From contig JBGSXL010000032.1 in NCBI GenBank assembly GCA_041751425.1, positions 1 to 64,000 of the forward strand: a stretch of DNA of 64,000 bases, written 5' to 3'. The notes beneath the pieces are model-generated. The model did not search any database, was not told where the DNA came from, and was given only the letters and a program-made list of their open reading frames with translations. The translations under genes were made by a program, and so were the position numbers. This stretch comes from JAVVEG01 sp041751425. Lineage in GTDB: Bacteria > Pseudomonadota > Gammaproteobacteria > Pseudomonadales > Pseudohongiellaceae. Of this stretch, positions 8,804 to 17,223 are shown piece after piece (the first letter of the stretch is position 1; the number at the start of each line of letters is the position of its first letter).

Positions 8804-9112
8804 TTATTCCTGATTAAAATGTTCAACCGACTCAAGGCGCCGCCTTCCATGGATAACCGCCAGGATCTCTGTCTCGGTATCCCTTACTTCATAAATCATG
8901 CGATAACTGTAAATAAATAGTTCTTTAATATCAGGTTTCTTCAACTCCGGCACCGTGTTGCCGCGTCTGGGGTTGTCATGAAGAGATTCACCAGCAGCCA
9001 AAATTTCATTCACTACAGTTTGAGCATAGTATAACGAGTCCCGGGCGATGTAATCAGCAATGCCTTCAATATCTTTTAATGACTCATTTGACCAGATTAC
9101 GGGTTTAACCAT
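8804..9112 (-). CDS. ParE/RelE-family toxin
   Basis: A 102-aa type II toxin of the RelE/ParE superfamily. The sequence has WSNESLKDIEGIADYIARDS at the N-terminus, NPRRGNTVPEL in the middle and YRMIYEVRD...ILAVIHGRRRLE at the end. This is the usual ParE layout, closest to gyrase-poisoning ParE rather than ribosome-dependent RelE. The gene overlaps the 3' end of the antitoxin gene by 16 bases on the same strand, the standard order (antitoxin first). It is flanked by an Rhs remnant, suggesting an acquired island. Whether it poisons gyrase or cuts mRNA is not decided by sequence. Confidence 0.88.
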   Translation of the reverse strand: MVKPVIWSNESLKDIEGIADYIARDSLYYAQTVVNEILAAGESLHDNPRRGNTVPELKKPDIKELFIYSYRMIYEVRDTETEILAVIHGRRRLESVEHFNQE

Positions 9113-9285
9113 TTTTTCAGTCGTTCCTTGGCTTCTTCATGCGTAACGAGGCGACCGTTTGCAATGTCATCCTGACCTTTACGGATTTTTTCCAGTACAT
9201 ACAAGTGATACTGGATGTCTTCAAAGGAGCTATTGTCGGGTAAATGATGAAGCATTTGCTCCACTTCCTGCTTGACTGATTGCAT
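9097..9285 (-). CDS. Antitoxin of the ParE-type module
   Basis: A 62-aa acidic protein starting MQSVKQEVEQMLHHLPDNSS, then FEDIQYHLYVLEKIRKGQDDI and EEAKERLKKWLNP. It matches the short antitoxins often paired with ParE toxins (FEDIQYHLYVLEK is a recurrent motif). The usual N-terminal DNA-binding domain is short or missing. Its long helices would wrap the toxin. GAGGA stands 8 bases before the ATG. The stop overlaps the toxin start, so translation is probably coupled. A 16-bp palindrome lies about 58 bases upstream and may be its operator. Confidence 0.85.
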   Translation of the reverse strand: MQSVKQEVEQMLHHLPDNSSFEDIQYHLYVLEKIRKGQDDIANGRLVTHEEAKERLKKWLNP

Positions 9286-9342
9286 AGTCTAATCCTCATT
9301 CAACAAACCGTTTGCACCGGCTGGCAGGGCATGATGATATCG

Positions 9343-9358
9343 CGTTTCCGCGGAAACG
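9343..9358. promoter_or_regulatory. Perfect 16-bp palindrome upstream of the toxin-antitoxin operon
   Basis: CGTTTCCGCGGAAACG is fully self-complementary and lies about 58 bases upstream of the antitoxin start, after the end of the TPR-TonB gene. Type II modules are commonly autoregulated through such palindromes. No T-run follows on either strand, which argues against a terminator. Confidence 0.4.
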
Positions 9359-9411
9359 TCTTTTCCAAATCGTTGGCATTCAGTTCAACGCAAACCAATC
9401 ACTGCAAAGCG

Positions 9412-10476
9412 CTAGCGCGAAGGCCTGAACATGAACGTATGTTTCACGTCCTCAGTGGCCACCGGTTCACCGTCAACAACTCGCGGCGCATAACGGAATT
9501 TCTCGATAGTGGCCAGCGCAGTTTCTCCGAAGCGCGCATCGGCAGGTGTGCCCACCACCACGGCATCGCGCGGATAGCCTTCAGCATCAACAGTAAAACT
9601 AACCTCTGCAACACCCGGTGTGCGGACGCGAGAAAGGACAGGTGGCACCTCATACAACAAGACGGTTTCCGTCATCGTCTGCGCGCCAACGGCGAGCACA
9701 TGTGGCGTCGCTTCTTCACGCATTCCCTGCGCCTCGTAAGCCTCGACCAGTAGTTTGAGATTGGACAGTGCAAAGAACTGCGTTTCCGGCATGCTAATGA
9801 AAGTTGCCAGAGATGACAGTAGCGGTTCAATGGCATTGGCATGGTTTCCGGTTGCCACCTGATGTGTGCCTATCCACAGGTTGGCTGTTGCCAGGCGGGA
9901 ACTGGCAACTACGCCTTCGTGCATCGCCAGGATGTCGCGCGCGGCGCGAAACTGATTGATCGCTTCGCGCGGTCGATTATTGTTGTAGTTGGTCACGCCT
10001 AAGTTGAGGGTAATGATGCCTTTCAGCATGGAGTTCTCGGCTTCATTGTCCTGAGCAACATCCAATGCCCGGCTAAAATAGTTTCGCGCCTTGTCCAGAT
10101 CGCGCAGATCTGTTGACACACCACCTAACGCCATCAGGGGATCAATCAGCTCAATGGAGTTGCGGCCGTGGAGGGACTCGGTGATACGCAAAGCGTCTTC
10201 AAGAACGGTGGCGGCTTCACCTCGGTTCTGCAGCACATTGCCATAGTTGATAGCCAGCGCGGCGGTGGTCGGATTATCGCCGTTGACTTGTTTGGACAGC
10301 TCATAAGCTTTCGCAGCGGGCGCGATAGCGTCGGTCCGGAATGCCACGCCCTTGGCCATGATTTCCTGATACTCGCGGTAGGCGGCATTCATTGCCTGCC
10401 GGTCATCCTCAGTGGCGGCATGCGCCGTATAAGTCATCACACTGAAAATTATCGAAAGCAAAATACGAAACAGCAT
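9412..10476 (-). CDS. TPR protein with TonB C-terminal domain
   Basis: A 354-aa exported protein with a signal peptide (LFRILLSIIFSVMTYTAHA), several degenerate tetratricopeptide repeats, and a TonB-type C-terminal domain. The latter is seen as VSFTVDAEGYPRDAVVVG, then ALATIEKFRYAPRVVDGEPV. It has no N-terminal TonB membrane anchor with a Pro-rich stretch, so it is probably a periplasmic or outer-membrane-associated protein using the TonB fold for binding rather than a true energy transducer. AAGGAG precedes the ATG. It stands alone, divergent from speB. The function is unknown. Confidence 0.8.
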   Translation of the reverse strand: MLFRILLSIIFSVMTYTAHAATEDDRQAMNAAYREYQEIMAKGVAFRTDAIAPAAKAYELSKQVNGDNPTTAALAINYGNVLQNRGEAATVLEDALRITESLHGRNSIELIDPLMALGGVSTDLRDLDKARNYFSRALDVAQDNEAENSMLKGIITLNLGVTNYNNNRPREAINQFRAARDILAMHEGVVASSRLATANLWIGTHQVATGNHANAIEPLLSSLATFISMPETQFFALSNLKLLVEAYEAQGMREEATPHVLAVGAQTMTETVLLYEVPPVLSRVRTPGVAEVSFTVDAEGYPRDAVVVGTPADARFGETALATIEKFRYAPRVVDGEPVATEDVKHTFMFRPSR

Positions 10477-10761
10477 GGCATTCTCCTTACAGCGGTAGAT
10501 TATTGTTATTCTTGGTCCGGGCAGAATATCTCAGTGGTTAAATGTTGACCATAGGGGAAGCGGCGTTTCGACGAAGAATAGTTGATGTTGGTCTTGCCGG
10601 TTGTTTCTGGGCACTTTAGGAGTCGTGCCTTGTCCTGGTGCAACCTTGCGAGCCAGTGTGGTGGGTAGTACCATCGGTCACAGATATTGCGGTCTGCGGG
10701 CATTGCGCCATGCAGCCGTCACTGAAATCAGCAATTTTGGAGTACAGCAAGGAGTACAGCA

Positions 10762-11721
10762 ATGAGTGGTTGGGACAATGCATTTACCGGTAAACCGAAG
10801 AGCGGCCTGGTAGGTGCCTACAGTTTTGCCGGGGCGACGAGCTTCTTTCGCATTCCCTACCAGAAGGATCTCACGGGCATAGATGTTGCCGTGACCGGTA
10901 TTCCTCTTGATATCGCCACCACCAATCGCCCCGGTGCTCGCTTTGGTCCACGTGCTATCCGTGCTGCCTCTGCCTCGCTGGCCTGGGAACGCCCCTGGCC
11001 GTGGAAGGTGGACCCGATGGCAGAAATGGCCGTTGTCGACTACGGCGATTGCGAGAATCACTCTGGCGGTGGACTGTTGAGCGTGGCGCATATCGAAGGA
11101 CACATCGCAGAAATTCTGGCCAGTGGCTCTGCCGCGTTGTTGCTGGGTGGCGATCATTTCATTACTTATCCCAGTATCTGCGCGCATGCCAAAGTGCATG
11201 GGCCATTGAGCCTGATTCATTTCGATGCGCATACCGACACCTGGCCTTCATCGGGCGAAGGCGTCAACCATGGCACCATGTTCCACAAGGCGGCGAAGGA
11301 GGGCATTGTCAGGCCCGAGACATCCATACAGATCGGCATTCGCACCACCAACGACGACACGATGGGCTACGACATTCTGTATGCGCCGGATATTCATAAC
11401 CGTCCGCTGGAAAAAATCATCGAGCAGATCAAAAAACGTGTCGGTGATACACCGGTGTACCTGACTTTCGACATCGATTGTCTGGACCCGGCTTATGCAC
11501 CGGGCACAGGTACGCCGGTACCGGGCGGCCTGTCATCGTTTCAGGCACTGAATATCATTCGCGGGCTAACAGGTATCAATCTGGTTGGCATGGATGTGGT
11601 AGAAGTGGCGCCATCGTATGATCATGCGGAGATTACTGCGTTGGCTGCAGCACAGATCGCCATCGAGTTATTGTGTTTGTATGCGGATTCACGCAGAGAA
11701 AGAAAAGGTAATAACAAGTGA
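10762..11721 (+). CDS. speB: Agmatinase
   Basis: A 319-aa ureohydrolase that hydrolyses agmatine to putrescine and urea using a binuclear Mn2+ centre. The metal ligands are all present: His in GGDHF (about residue 130), the cluster DAHTD (about 155-159) and DIDCLDP (about 237-243). The length fits the family. AAGGAG precedes the ATG. The stop overlaps the GTG start of the arginine decarboxylase gene by 4 bases (GTGA), so the two are translated together. Together they make putrescine from arginine. Other ureohydrolases such as guanidinobutyrase share these motifs, but the SpeA partner makes agmatinase the best call. Confidence 0.92.
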   Translation: MSGWDNAFTGKPKSGLVGAYSFAGATSFFRIPYQKDLTGIDVAVTGIPLDIATTNRPGARFGPRAIRAASASLAWERPWPWKVDPMAEMAVVDYGDCENHSGGGLLSVAHIEGHIAEILASGSAALLLGGDHFITYPSICAHAKVHGPLSLIHFDAHTDTWPSSGEGVNHGTMFHKAAKEGIVRPETSIQIGIRTTNDDTMGYDILYAPDIHNRPLEKIIEQIKKRVGDTPVYLTFDIDCLDPAYAPGTGTPVPGGLSSFQALNIIRGLTGINLVGMDVVEVAPSYDHAEITALAAAQIAIELLCLYADSRRERKGNNK

Positions 11722-13688
11722 GCAAGAAGAAAGAAGCCAACACAGAGAACAATACGAACAGTAACTGGCAACCTGCAGATGCGCAGGAATTGTATGCGAT
11801 GGATACCTGGAGTGACGGGTTCTTCCATGTGAATGAGAAAGGTCACGTGGCGGCAAAGCCCTTGATTGATGGCGATCTGAGCATCGATGTAACAGATGTG
11901 ATTGCCGAGGCGGTCGCGGAAGGTTCCACATTACCTTTGTTGATTCGTTTTCAGGACATCATCAGCTCCCGCGTGCGCCGCTTGAACCTCAAGTTCCGCG
12001 ATGCCATAGCCGAGGCGGCATACGACGGCGAGTATCGCAGTATTTATCCCATCAAGGTTAACCAGTTGCACGAAGTGGTCGCGGAAGTACTGGACGCCGG
12101 CAAGGAATTTAATATTGGTCTGGAGTGTGGATCGCGGGCCGAACTGGTAGCCGCATTGCCATTAATTGGCGACTCCCATCTGCTGTTGTGCAATGGCGTG
12201 AAAGATCGCGCGATGCTCACGCTGGTACTGAATGCGCAGCAACTGGGCCAGCAGGTTATTCCGGTAATCGAGAAGTACACTGAATTCGAACAACTGATGT
12301 ATCTGGCAGACCAGCGTGGTTTAACGCCGCGTCTGGGCGTGCGTGTAAAACTGTCCACCAAAGGTTCCGGCCGTTGGTTTGAATCAGGTGGCTCCAGCTC
12401 TAAGTTCGGCTTGACCATTCCCGAGTTGATGCATCTGGTGCATGAACTGGAGCGCCGTGGTTGCGCAGACAAACTGGAGTTGTTGCACTTTCATCTGGGG
12501 AGTCAGATTTCCGACATTCAGGTGTTGCGTTCTGCTGTGCGGGAAATTACGCAGATGTATGCTGACCTGTGCCTTCGCGGACTCTCTGTACAATTCCTCG
12601 ATGTCGGTGGTGGCCTGGGCGTGAACTACGGTGGTGACGCTGACAACCCCGAATCGACAATCAATTATGGTCTGCGCGAATACGCCAACATCGTCGTGTT
12701 TGCCGTGAAGGAAATCTGCGCTGAACGTGGCGTCAGGAATCCCACTTTGTTGTCCGAAAGCGGTCGCGCATTGACGGCGCACCATTCGATGCTTGTGGTG
12801 CCGGTACTGGGCGTGCACCGTCCCGACAGCCCGCCAGTAGGGCAGATGCCTGTGAAACCACATGCGGTAGTAAAGCGCATGGCGCAATCGCTGAAGGAAG
12901 CCAAGATCGCCCGCAATCCCGGCATGTTGCTGGAAGCATTCCACGATGCGCAGGAGATCCGCGAGGAGTCAGAACAACTGGCTCGTCTGGGTTATCTGCC
13001 GCTGGATCATCTGGCGCAAACCGACAGCCTGTACTGGACCACCTGCAGAGAAGTGTTGCGGCGTCTGCAGCAGGAAGATATTAACCCGCCACCCGCTGAA
13101 CAACTCGAACTGGAGCGGCAACTAACGGATCTGTATCTATGCGATTTTTCGGTATTCCAATCCATTCCTGATCACTGGGCAATCGGGCAGGTTTTTCCAA
13201 TCATGCCACTGGACCGCCTGGACGAAAAACCGGAACGACGCGCACAACTGGTTGACCTCACCTGCGACTCCGATGGCAAGGTAAGTGAATATGTGTCATC
13301 GAATGTGAACCGCAGTTGGTTGCCGCTGCACAGTTACGTACCGGATGAACCTTATTATCTGGGCATATTTCTGGTGGGTGCTTATCAGGAGATTCTGGGC
13401 GACTCGCATAACCTCCTGGGCCACGTGAGCGAAGTACACATTTATGCCAGCGCGGATGAGCCGGGTAATTTCTATATCGAAGAAGTGATCAAGGCCATCA
13501 GCATCAAGGACATGTTGTTGCAGGTGCAGTATTTCCCTAACGATCTGGACAGACGCATGTCCGAGCTGATTAAACTTAAGATAGACACAGGGGTGGTAAA
13601 ACCAGCCGAAGGCATGCGCATCCTGAATAATTACGTCAAACGGCTGGACGATACCACCTACTGCGATATCGACCCGCCGCCCGGCTGA
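11718..13688 (+). CDS. speA: Biosynthetic arginine decarboxylase
   Basis: A 656-aa PLP-dependent decarboxylase of the alanine-racemase fold, close to the 658 residues of E. coli SpeA. It converts arginine to agmatine, the substrate of the agmatinase encoded just upstream. The PLP lysine is in YPIKVNQ (about residue 113). HFHLGSQI and the Gly-rich DVGGGLGVNY bind the cofactor phosphate region, and LSESGRALTAHH is a further conserved block. The start is GTG in the GTGA overlap with speB. The N-terminal 15 or so residues are Lys/Asn/Glu-rich and disordered. Its 3' end faces the carbonic anhydrase gene with only 3 bases between stops. Confidence 0.95.
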   Translation: MSKKKEANTENNTNSNWQPADAQELYAMDTWSDGFFHVNEKGHVAAKPLIDGDLSIDVTDVIAEAVAEGSTLPLLIRFQDIISSRVRRLNLKFRDAIAEAAYDGEYRSIYPIKVNQLHEVVAEVLDAGKEFNIGLECGSRAELVAALPLIGDSHLLLCNGVKDRAMLTLVLNAQQLGQQVIPVIEKYTEFEQLMYLADQRGLTPRLGVRVKLSTKGSGRWFESGGSSSKFGLTIPELMHLVHELERRGCADKLELLHFHLGSQISDIQVLRSAVREITQMYADLCLRGLSVQFLDVGGGLGVNYGGDADNPESTINYGLREYANIVVFAVKEICAERGVRNPTLLSESGRALTAHHSMLVVPVLGVHRPDSPPVGQMPVKPHAVVKRMAQSLKEAKIARNPGMLLEAFHDAQEIREESEQLARLGYLPLDHLAQTDSLYWTTCREVLRRLQQEDINPPPAEQLELERQLTDLYLCDFSVFQSIPDHWAIGQVFPIMPLDRLDEKPERRAQLVDLTCDSDGKVSEYVSSNVNRSWLPLHSYVPDEPYYLGIFLVGAYQEILGDSHNLLGHVSEVHIYASADEPGNFYIEEVIKAISIKDMLLQVQYFPNDLDRRMSELIKLKIDTGVVKPAEGMRILNNYVKRLDDTTYCDIDPPPG

Positions 13689-13691
13689 CTG

Positions 13692-14324
13692 CTAGTCCTG
13701 CGCAGCTTCCACAATCGTGGAAATATTTTCGTGATCGTGAACCTGCTTCAGGGCGCCGGTAAAGATATTGTAATGCCAGCCCTTCAGGCTGAGTGTTCCG
13801 GCTTCCACGCGGCTTCTGATCCAGGGGTAGGTCATCAGATTGATCAGTGAATAGCCTACCGCGGCCTGTTCGCAGGCATTGAACGTTTGAATATCATTCA
13901 ACTTGTCCGGGTCCGCCAATTTGGCAACCGGCGCAACGATGGACATCCATTTGCCAATGAAGGAGTCCTGCTGCATACGGTCCCTGTCCAGAATCAGTGA
14001 ACGGATGCCACCACAACGTGAATGTCCCAACACAATAATCTCGGGCACTTCCAATACAGTAACGGCAAACTCCAACGCCGCGCTGGTGCCATGATAAGAG
14101 CCTTCCAGTTCATAGGGAGGTACCAGGTTAGCCACATTGCGGATAACGAACAGATCACCCGGGTTGGTATCGAATATCAGTGATGGTTCAAGTCTGGCAT
14201 CACAACAGGTGATCAGCGCGTAAGCTGGATTCTGTGCCTGTGCCAGAGCGCGGAGTTCCTCGCGGTTCTCGGCAAAATAGCCACTCTTGAAGCGCTGATA
14301 ACCAGCCAGTAATTTGTCGCTCAT
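13692..14324 (-). CDS. Beta-class carbonic anhydrase
   Basis: A 210-aa zinc enzyme interconverting CO2 and bicarbonate in the cytosol. The zinc ligands are visible: Cys in CCDAR (about residue 41), with the Asp-Arg catalytic dyad, and His100 and Cys103 in GHSRCGG. VANLVPPYE is the usual following segment. The length and spacing are standard for the CynT/Can group. GGAGAG precedes the ATG. It is monocistronic and converges on speA; the decarboxylase product CO2 makes this neighbourhood plausible, but no functional link is shown. Confidence 0.93.
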   Translation of the reverse strand: MSDKLLAGYQRFKSGYFAENREELRALAQAQNPAYALITCCDARLEPSLIFDTNPGDLFVIRNVANLVPPYELEGSYHGTSAALEFAVTVLEVPEIIVLGHSRCGGIRSLILDRDRMQQDSFIGKWMSIVAPVAKLADPDKLNDIQTFNACEQAAVGYSLINLMTYPWIRSRVEAGTLSLKGWHYNIFTGALKQVHDHENISTIVEAAQD

Positions 14325-14417
14325 TTTGCTCTCCTGCCCCTTTTTTTATTTGGTGCTCTTGATTCAGTACCTTAATCTTATTCAGTACTTTGGTTCGATA
14401 CTGCTGACTGAGTGCTA

Positions 14418-15551
14418 CTAATTTGGTACCACACGCAGAATCCCATTTCCCTCGGTGGCAATATAAATAAAGCCATCTGGCCCTTCGCCGACATTACGTA
14501 CCCTGCCAACACCTTCGAACAACGTTTGTGGGCTGGATGCCGTATCACCATCAACCTGCAGCAATACCAGATGCGCAAATTTCAGTGAACCCACCAGCAG
14601 ATCACCCTGCCAGTCCGGATACTTGTCGCTGGTGACAAACGTCATGCCTGAAGGCGCGATTGATGGGTCCCAGTAGAACACGGGCTGCTCAACATCATCG
14701 CGATGAGTGGCTACAGCCAGTGGTGCGCCGCCATAGTTGACACCATAACCGATGATCGGCCAGCCATAGTTCTTGCCGGGCTGAATCACGTTCACTTCGT
14801 CGCCGCCCTGCGGGCCGTGTTCGTGCGCCCAGATGGTGCCGGTAGCGGGATTTTTTGCCATACCCTGCGGATTGCGATGGCCATAGGAATAAACAGCAGG
14901 TTTGGCGCCAGCCGTATCGACAAACGGGTTGTCTTCCGGAATGCGGCCATCATCATGCAGGCGATAGATCTTGCCGCCATCCTGGCTCAGGTCCTGCACA
15001 ACGTCAAAATGCGCGCCACGATCACCAATTGAGAAATATAGATAGCCCTCGTCGTCAAAGGCGATGCGGCTGCCATAATGCTGGCGGCGATCCGTGTTGC
15101 CTTCGCCTTTGTAGATTACTTCCTGGCCAGTCAGGCTGTTACCGTCCAGTTTGGCGCGCATCACCGCAGTGTGACTGCCAGAGCCGCCTTCCGGGCTGGA
15201 GTAAGAGAAATAGATCCAGCCATTTTCGTCATAGTTTGGATGCAAATGGATATCCAGCAGGCCGCCCTGACCATTGGCATGAATCTTTGGCAGGCTGTTC
15301 AAAGGCATGCCCACAACGCCATCGCTGACGCGGTAAATTTCACCAATACGGTTGGTGACCAGCATGTCGCCACCTGGCAGCCATACCATGCCCCAGGGCA
15401 CTGCAATGCCATCGGCAACCTTCTCCAGCGTGAATCCATCCTGTTGTTGGGCTACGGCGGAGATTGTGAATACGCCGGTGATCGCCAGGCTCAGCCCGAA
15501 ATTTACCGTTTTAGCAGACCAAAGAGTTTTACAAATATTCATCAGTTTCAT
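14418..15551 (-). CDS. PQQ-dependent sugar dehydrogenase (YliI/Asd family)
   Basis: A 377-aa periplasmic six-bladed propeller of the soluble glucose/aldose sugar dehydrogenase family, which oxidises aldoses with PQQ. A signal peptide ends at ISAVAQ. Family blocks are WGMVWLPGGDMLVTNR, GQGGLLDIHLHP (with the putative catalytic His), GDRG near the calcium/PQQ site, YGHRNPQG and HEHGPQGGDE. AGGAAG lies 6 bases before the ATG. No PQQ synthesis genes are in the window, so the cofactor must be made elsewhere or taken up. It is probably transcribed alone. Confidence 0.9.
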   Translation of the reverse strand: MKLMNICKTLWSAKTVNFGLSLAITGVFTISAVAQQQDGFTLEKVADGIAVPWGMVWLPGGDMLVTNRIGEIYRVSDGVVGMPLNSLPKIHANGQGGLLDIHLHPNYDENGWIYFSYSSPEGGSGSHTAVMRAKLDGNSLTGQEVIYKGEGNTDRRQHYGSRIAFDDEGYLYFSIGDRGAHFDVVQDLSQDGGKIYRLHDDGRIPEDNPFVDTAGAKPAVYSYGHRNPQGMAKNPATGTIWAHEHGPQGGDEVNVIQPGKNYGWPIIGYGVNYGGAPLAVATHRDDVEQPVFYWDPSIAPSGMTFVTSDKYPDWQGDLLVGSLKFAHLVLLQVDGDTASSPQTLFEGVGRVRNVGEGPDGFIYIATEGNGILRVVPN

Positions 15552-15688
15552 AACAGCTTCCTGATTATGGACAATGCAGATATATGATATGGGGCATTTT
15601 ACTGGACGAAGCGATTATGTGCCATGCACTTTGGAGAGGATTCAGACGACTGGTTACCCAATTAAAGTAAAGGCTTAAGCAGAGGCCG

Positions 15689-16003
15689 TCAGAATATCCA
15701 CGCAAGCAGCAGCCAGATAATCACGAAGAAAGCGAAGAAGCCCGCCAGCATGAATTGCAACTCGCCCAGCAGGCCATCGCCGGAAGTAATAGCAAAAACA
15801 ATCAACAGCGCAACTGTAACAAAGAATGAAATCACTGCCGCACCGCGCATATCCAGACCGGGTGAAAAGTGCACTGCAATGATCTCACCAAGCGCAGGCA
15901 ATAATATCAACGCACCAATCACCGCCACCAACACCAGTGCAATCAGCGCGATGACAATTTTGCGCGACTCGTCCTTGTCTTTCTTGTCAGCTTCACCAAC
16001 CAT
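15689..16003 (-). CDS. Small integral membrane protein, about 104 aa
   Basis: A charged N-terminus (KKDKDESRK) is followed by three hydrophobic segments: IVIALIALVLVAVIGALILL, then AAVISFFVTVALLIVFAI, then LAGFFAFFVIIWLLLAWIF. I recognise no named family. I chose ATG 16003 because AGGGAGG lies about 8 bases upstream; a TTG at 16009 is in frame. It begins 2 bases after the stop of the PH-domain gene, so the two are surely co-expressed and may form a membrane complex. Confidence 0.75.
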   Translation of the reverse strand: MVGEADKKDKDESRKIVIALIALVLVAVIGALILLPALGEIIAVHFSPGLDMRGAAVISFFVTVALLIVFAITSGDGLLGELQFMLAGFFAFFVIIWLLLAWIF

Positions 16004-16005
16004 GT

Positions 16006-16398
16006 TCAATCCTCCCTTTGATGCGCCTTGATGATTTCTCTTACGCGATTCGGGTCAGGCATCCCTTTGGCTGTTATCTCCGGGTCATCCCCAGCAGTGA
16101 AAAGTTCGATGGTGCCAACACCAAAGATACGATCGCTGAAAGACTGGCTTACTCTGACAGTCCGGACGCCATCAATATCAATTTCCGAACGCTCCTTGCT
16201 CAGCAGACCTTTCTCGAACAGGATATCGCGCTCTGTCACCACCAGCTTGGAAGCTTTAGTCATCAGATACCAGTACAGCAAAATCAGGATGCCAATCCCT
16301 ACAGGCACCAGGATGATACTGAGCAAAAACCCAAGTGGGTTGTTTTTAAACATGGCGGGGTGTTCGGAGTAGAGTACGTTTGTGGAAAGTTCGCTCAT
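16006..16398 (-). CDS. Bacterial PH-domain membrane protein
   Basis: A 130-aa protein with a hydrophobic hairpin (LGFLLSIILVPVGIGILILLYWYL) followed by a bPH2/YdbS-type PH domain. The latter reads KLVVTERDILFEKGLLSKERSEIDIDGVRTVRVSQS, then FGVGTIELFTAG and PNRVREII. Such proteins are membrane-anchored and poorly understood. The start ATG 16398 has AAGGTGA upstream. A longer frame from 16527 adds a leader without family likeness. It is followed at once by the small three-helix membrane protein gene. Confidence 0.8.
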   Translation of the reverse strand: MSELSTNVLYSEHPAMFKNNPLGFLLSIILVPVGIGILILLYWYLMTKASKLVVTERDILFEKGLLSKERSEIDIDGVRTVRVSQSFSDRIFGVGTIELFTAGDDPEITAKGMPDPNRVREIIKAHQRED

Positions 16399-16647
16399 GG
16401 CGTCACCTTGTTGTGAAGTGGAACTGAAGGCATTATGACAGACAGCTGCTAGATAGGCACTGTAAGATAAGCACTGCTGGATACTCACTGCCTGGATTTG
16501 CACTTTCGGATAGACACACATAGACACAGATAGATAGGCATTGGTACACTATTTTCGCAGAAATGGAGTACACTTGCGCCAACGCAAAGTTGTACCGCTG
16601 GTAACAGACATAATTTGATGTAGTTCTATTCGTTGAGGTTAAAACTG

Positions 16648-17223
16648 ATGAGAAACAAACTCTTTACCCCCGCGTTCGTCGTAGTTGCATTGTGCGCGCT
16701 GCTGGTTGGCAAGGCTTACGCCCACAGCGCTCTGGTACATTCCATTCCCGCCAATGAGGAGGTTGTAGCCACAGCTTCTGAGCTGATGCTCCATTATAAT
16801 GAGCCGGTCCGCCTGCTGAGACTAACGATGACCGATGCGGCCAATAATGCGGTTGTTCTGGCCTTCACGCCCGAAACTGCGGCCAAAGAGCACTATATGT
16901 TGAATCTGCCTGAGCTTGCGGCCGGGACCTATACTGTCAACTGGACACTGATCGGCGGTGATGGTCACACCATGAGCGACAAGATGAGCTTCAGCGTTGA
17001 TCCAGCCGCGACGGCTTCCGCCAACACTAACTGTCCGATGCACGGAGGTCAGGGAAATCACGAAAGCTGCAGCATGATGCGTGGTAACCAGGCAGGCGCT
17101 GCTGGTGAGCATGCTCATGGCGCGCACGGTGCCCATGATAATAGTGCAATGCACTCACACGGTGGTGGCGAGCCTCACAGCCACGATGCACCAGCGGCTG
17201 CCGCTGGGGGGCACGACCACTGA
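16648..17223 (+). CDS. copC: CopC-type periplasmic copper protein with His-rich tail
   Basis: A 191-aa protein. A signal peptide ends at KAYA, leaving a mature N-terminal His (HSALVHSIPAN), the copper ligand of the CopC histidine brace. GGDGHTMSD carries the second conserved His near the end of the domain. CopC binds Cu(II) in the periplasm and works with CopD. The protein extends well past the usual 100-residue domain with a tail rich in His, Gly, Ala and Met (CPMHGG, AHGAHGAHDNS, HSHGGGEPHSHD), a likely extra metal sink. The ATG at 16648 follows TGAGGT. The stop overlaps the copD start (TGATG). Confidence 0.9.
   Translation: MRNKLFTPAFVVVALCALLVGKAYAHSALVHSIPANEEVVATASELMLHYNEPVRLLRLTMTDAANNAVVLAFTPETAAKEHYMLNLPELAAGTYTVNWTLIGGDGHTMSDKMSFSVDPAATASANTNCPMHGGQGNHESCSMMRGNQAGAAGEHAHGAHGAHDNSAMHSHGGGEPHSHDAPAAAAGGHDH

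Noticed and set aside
10678..11232. 184-aa minus-strand open frame over the start of speB
   Set aside because: It lies antisense to the agmatinase metal-site coding region and shows no recognisable domain.
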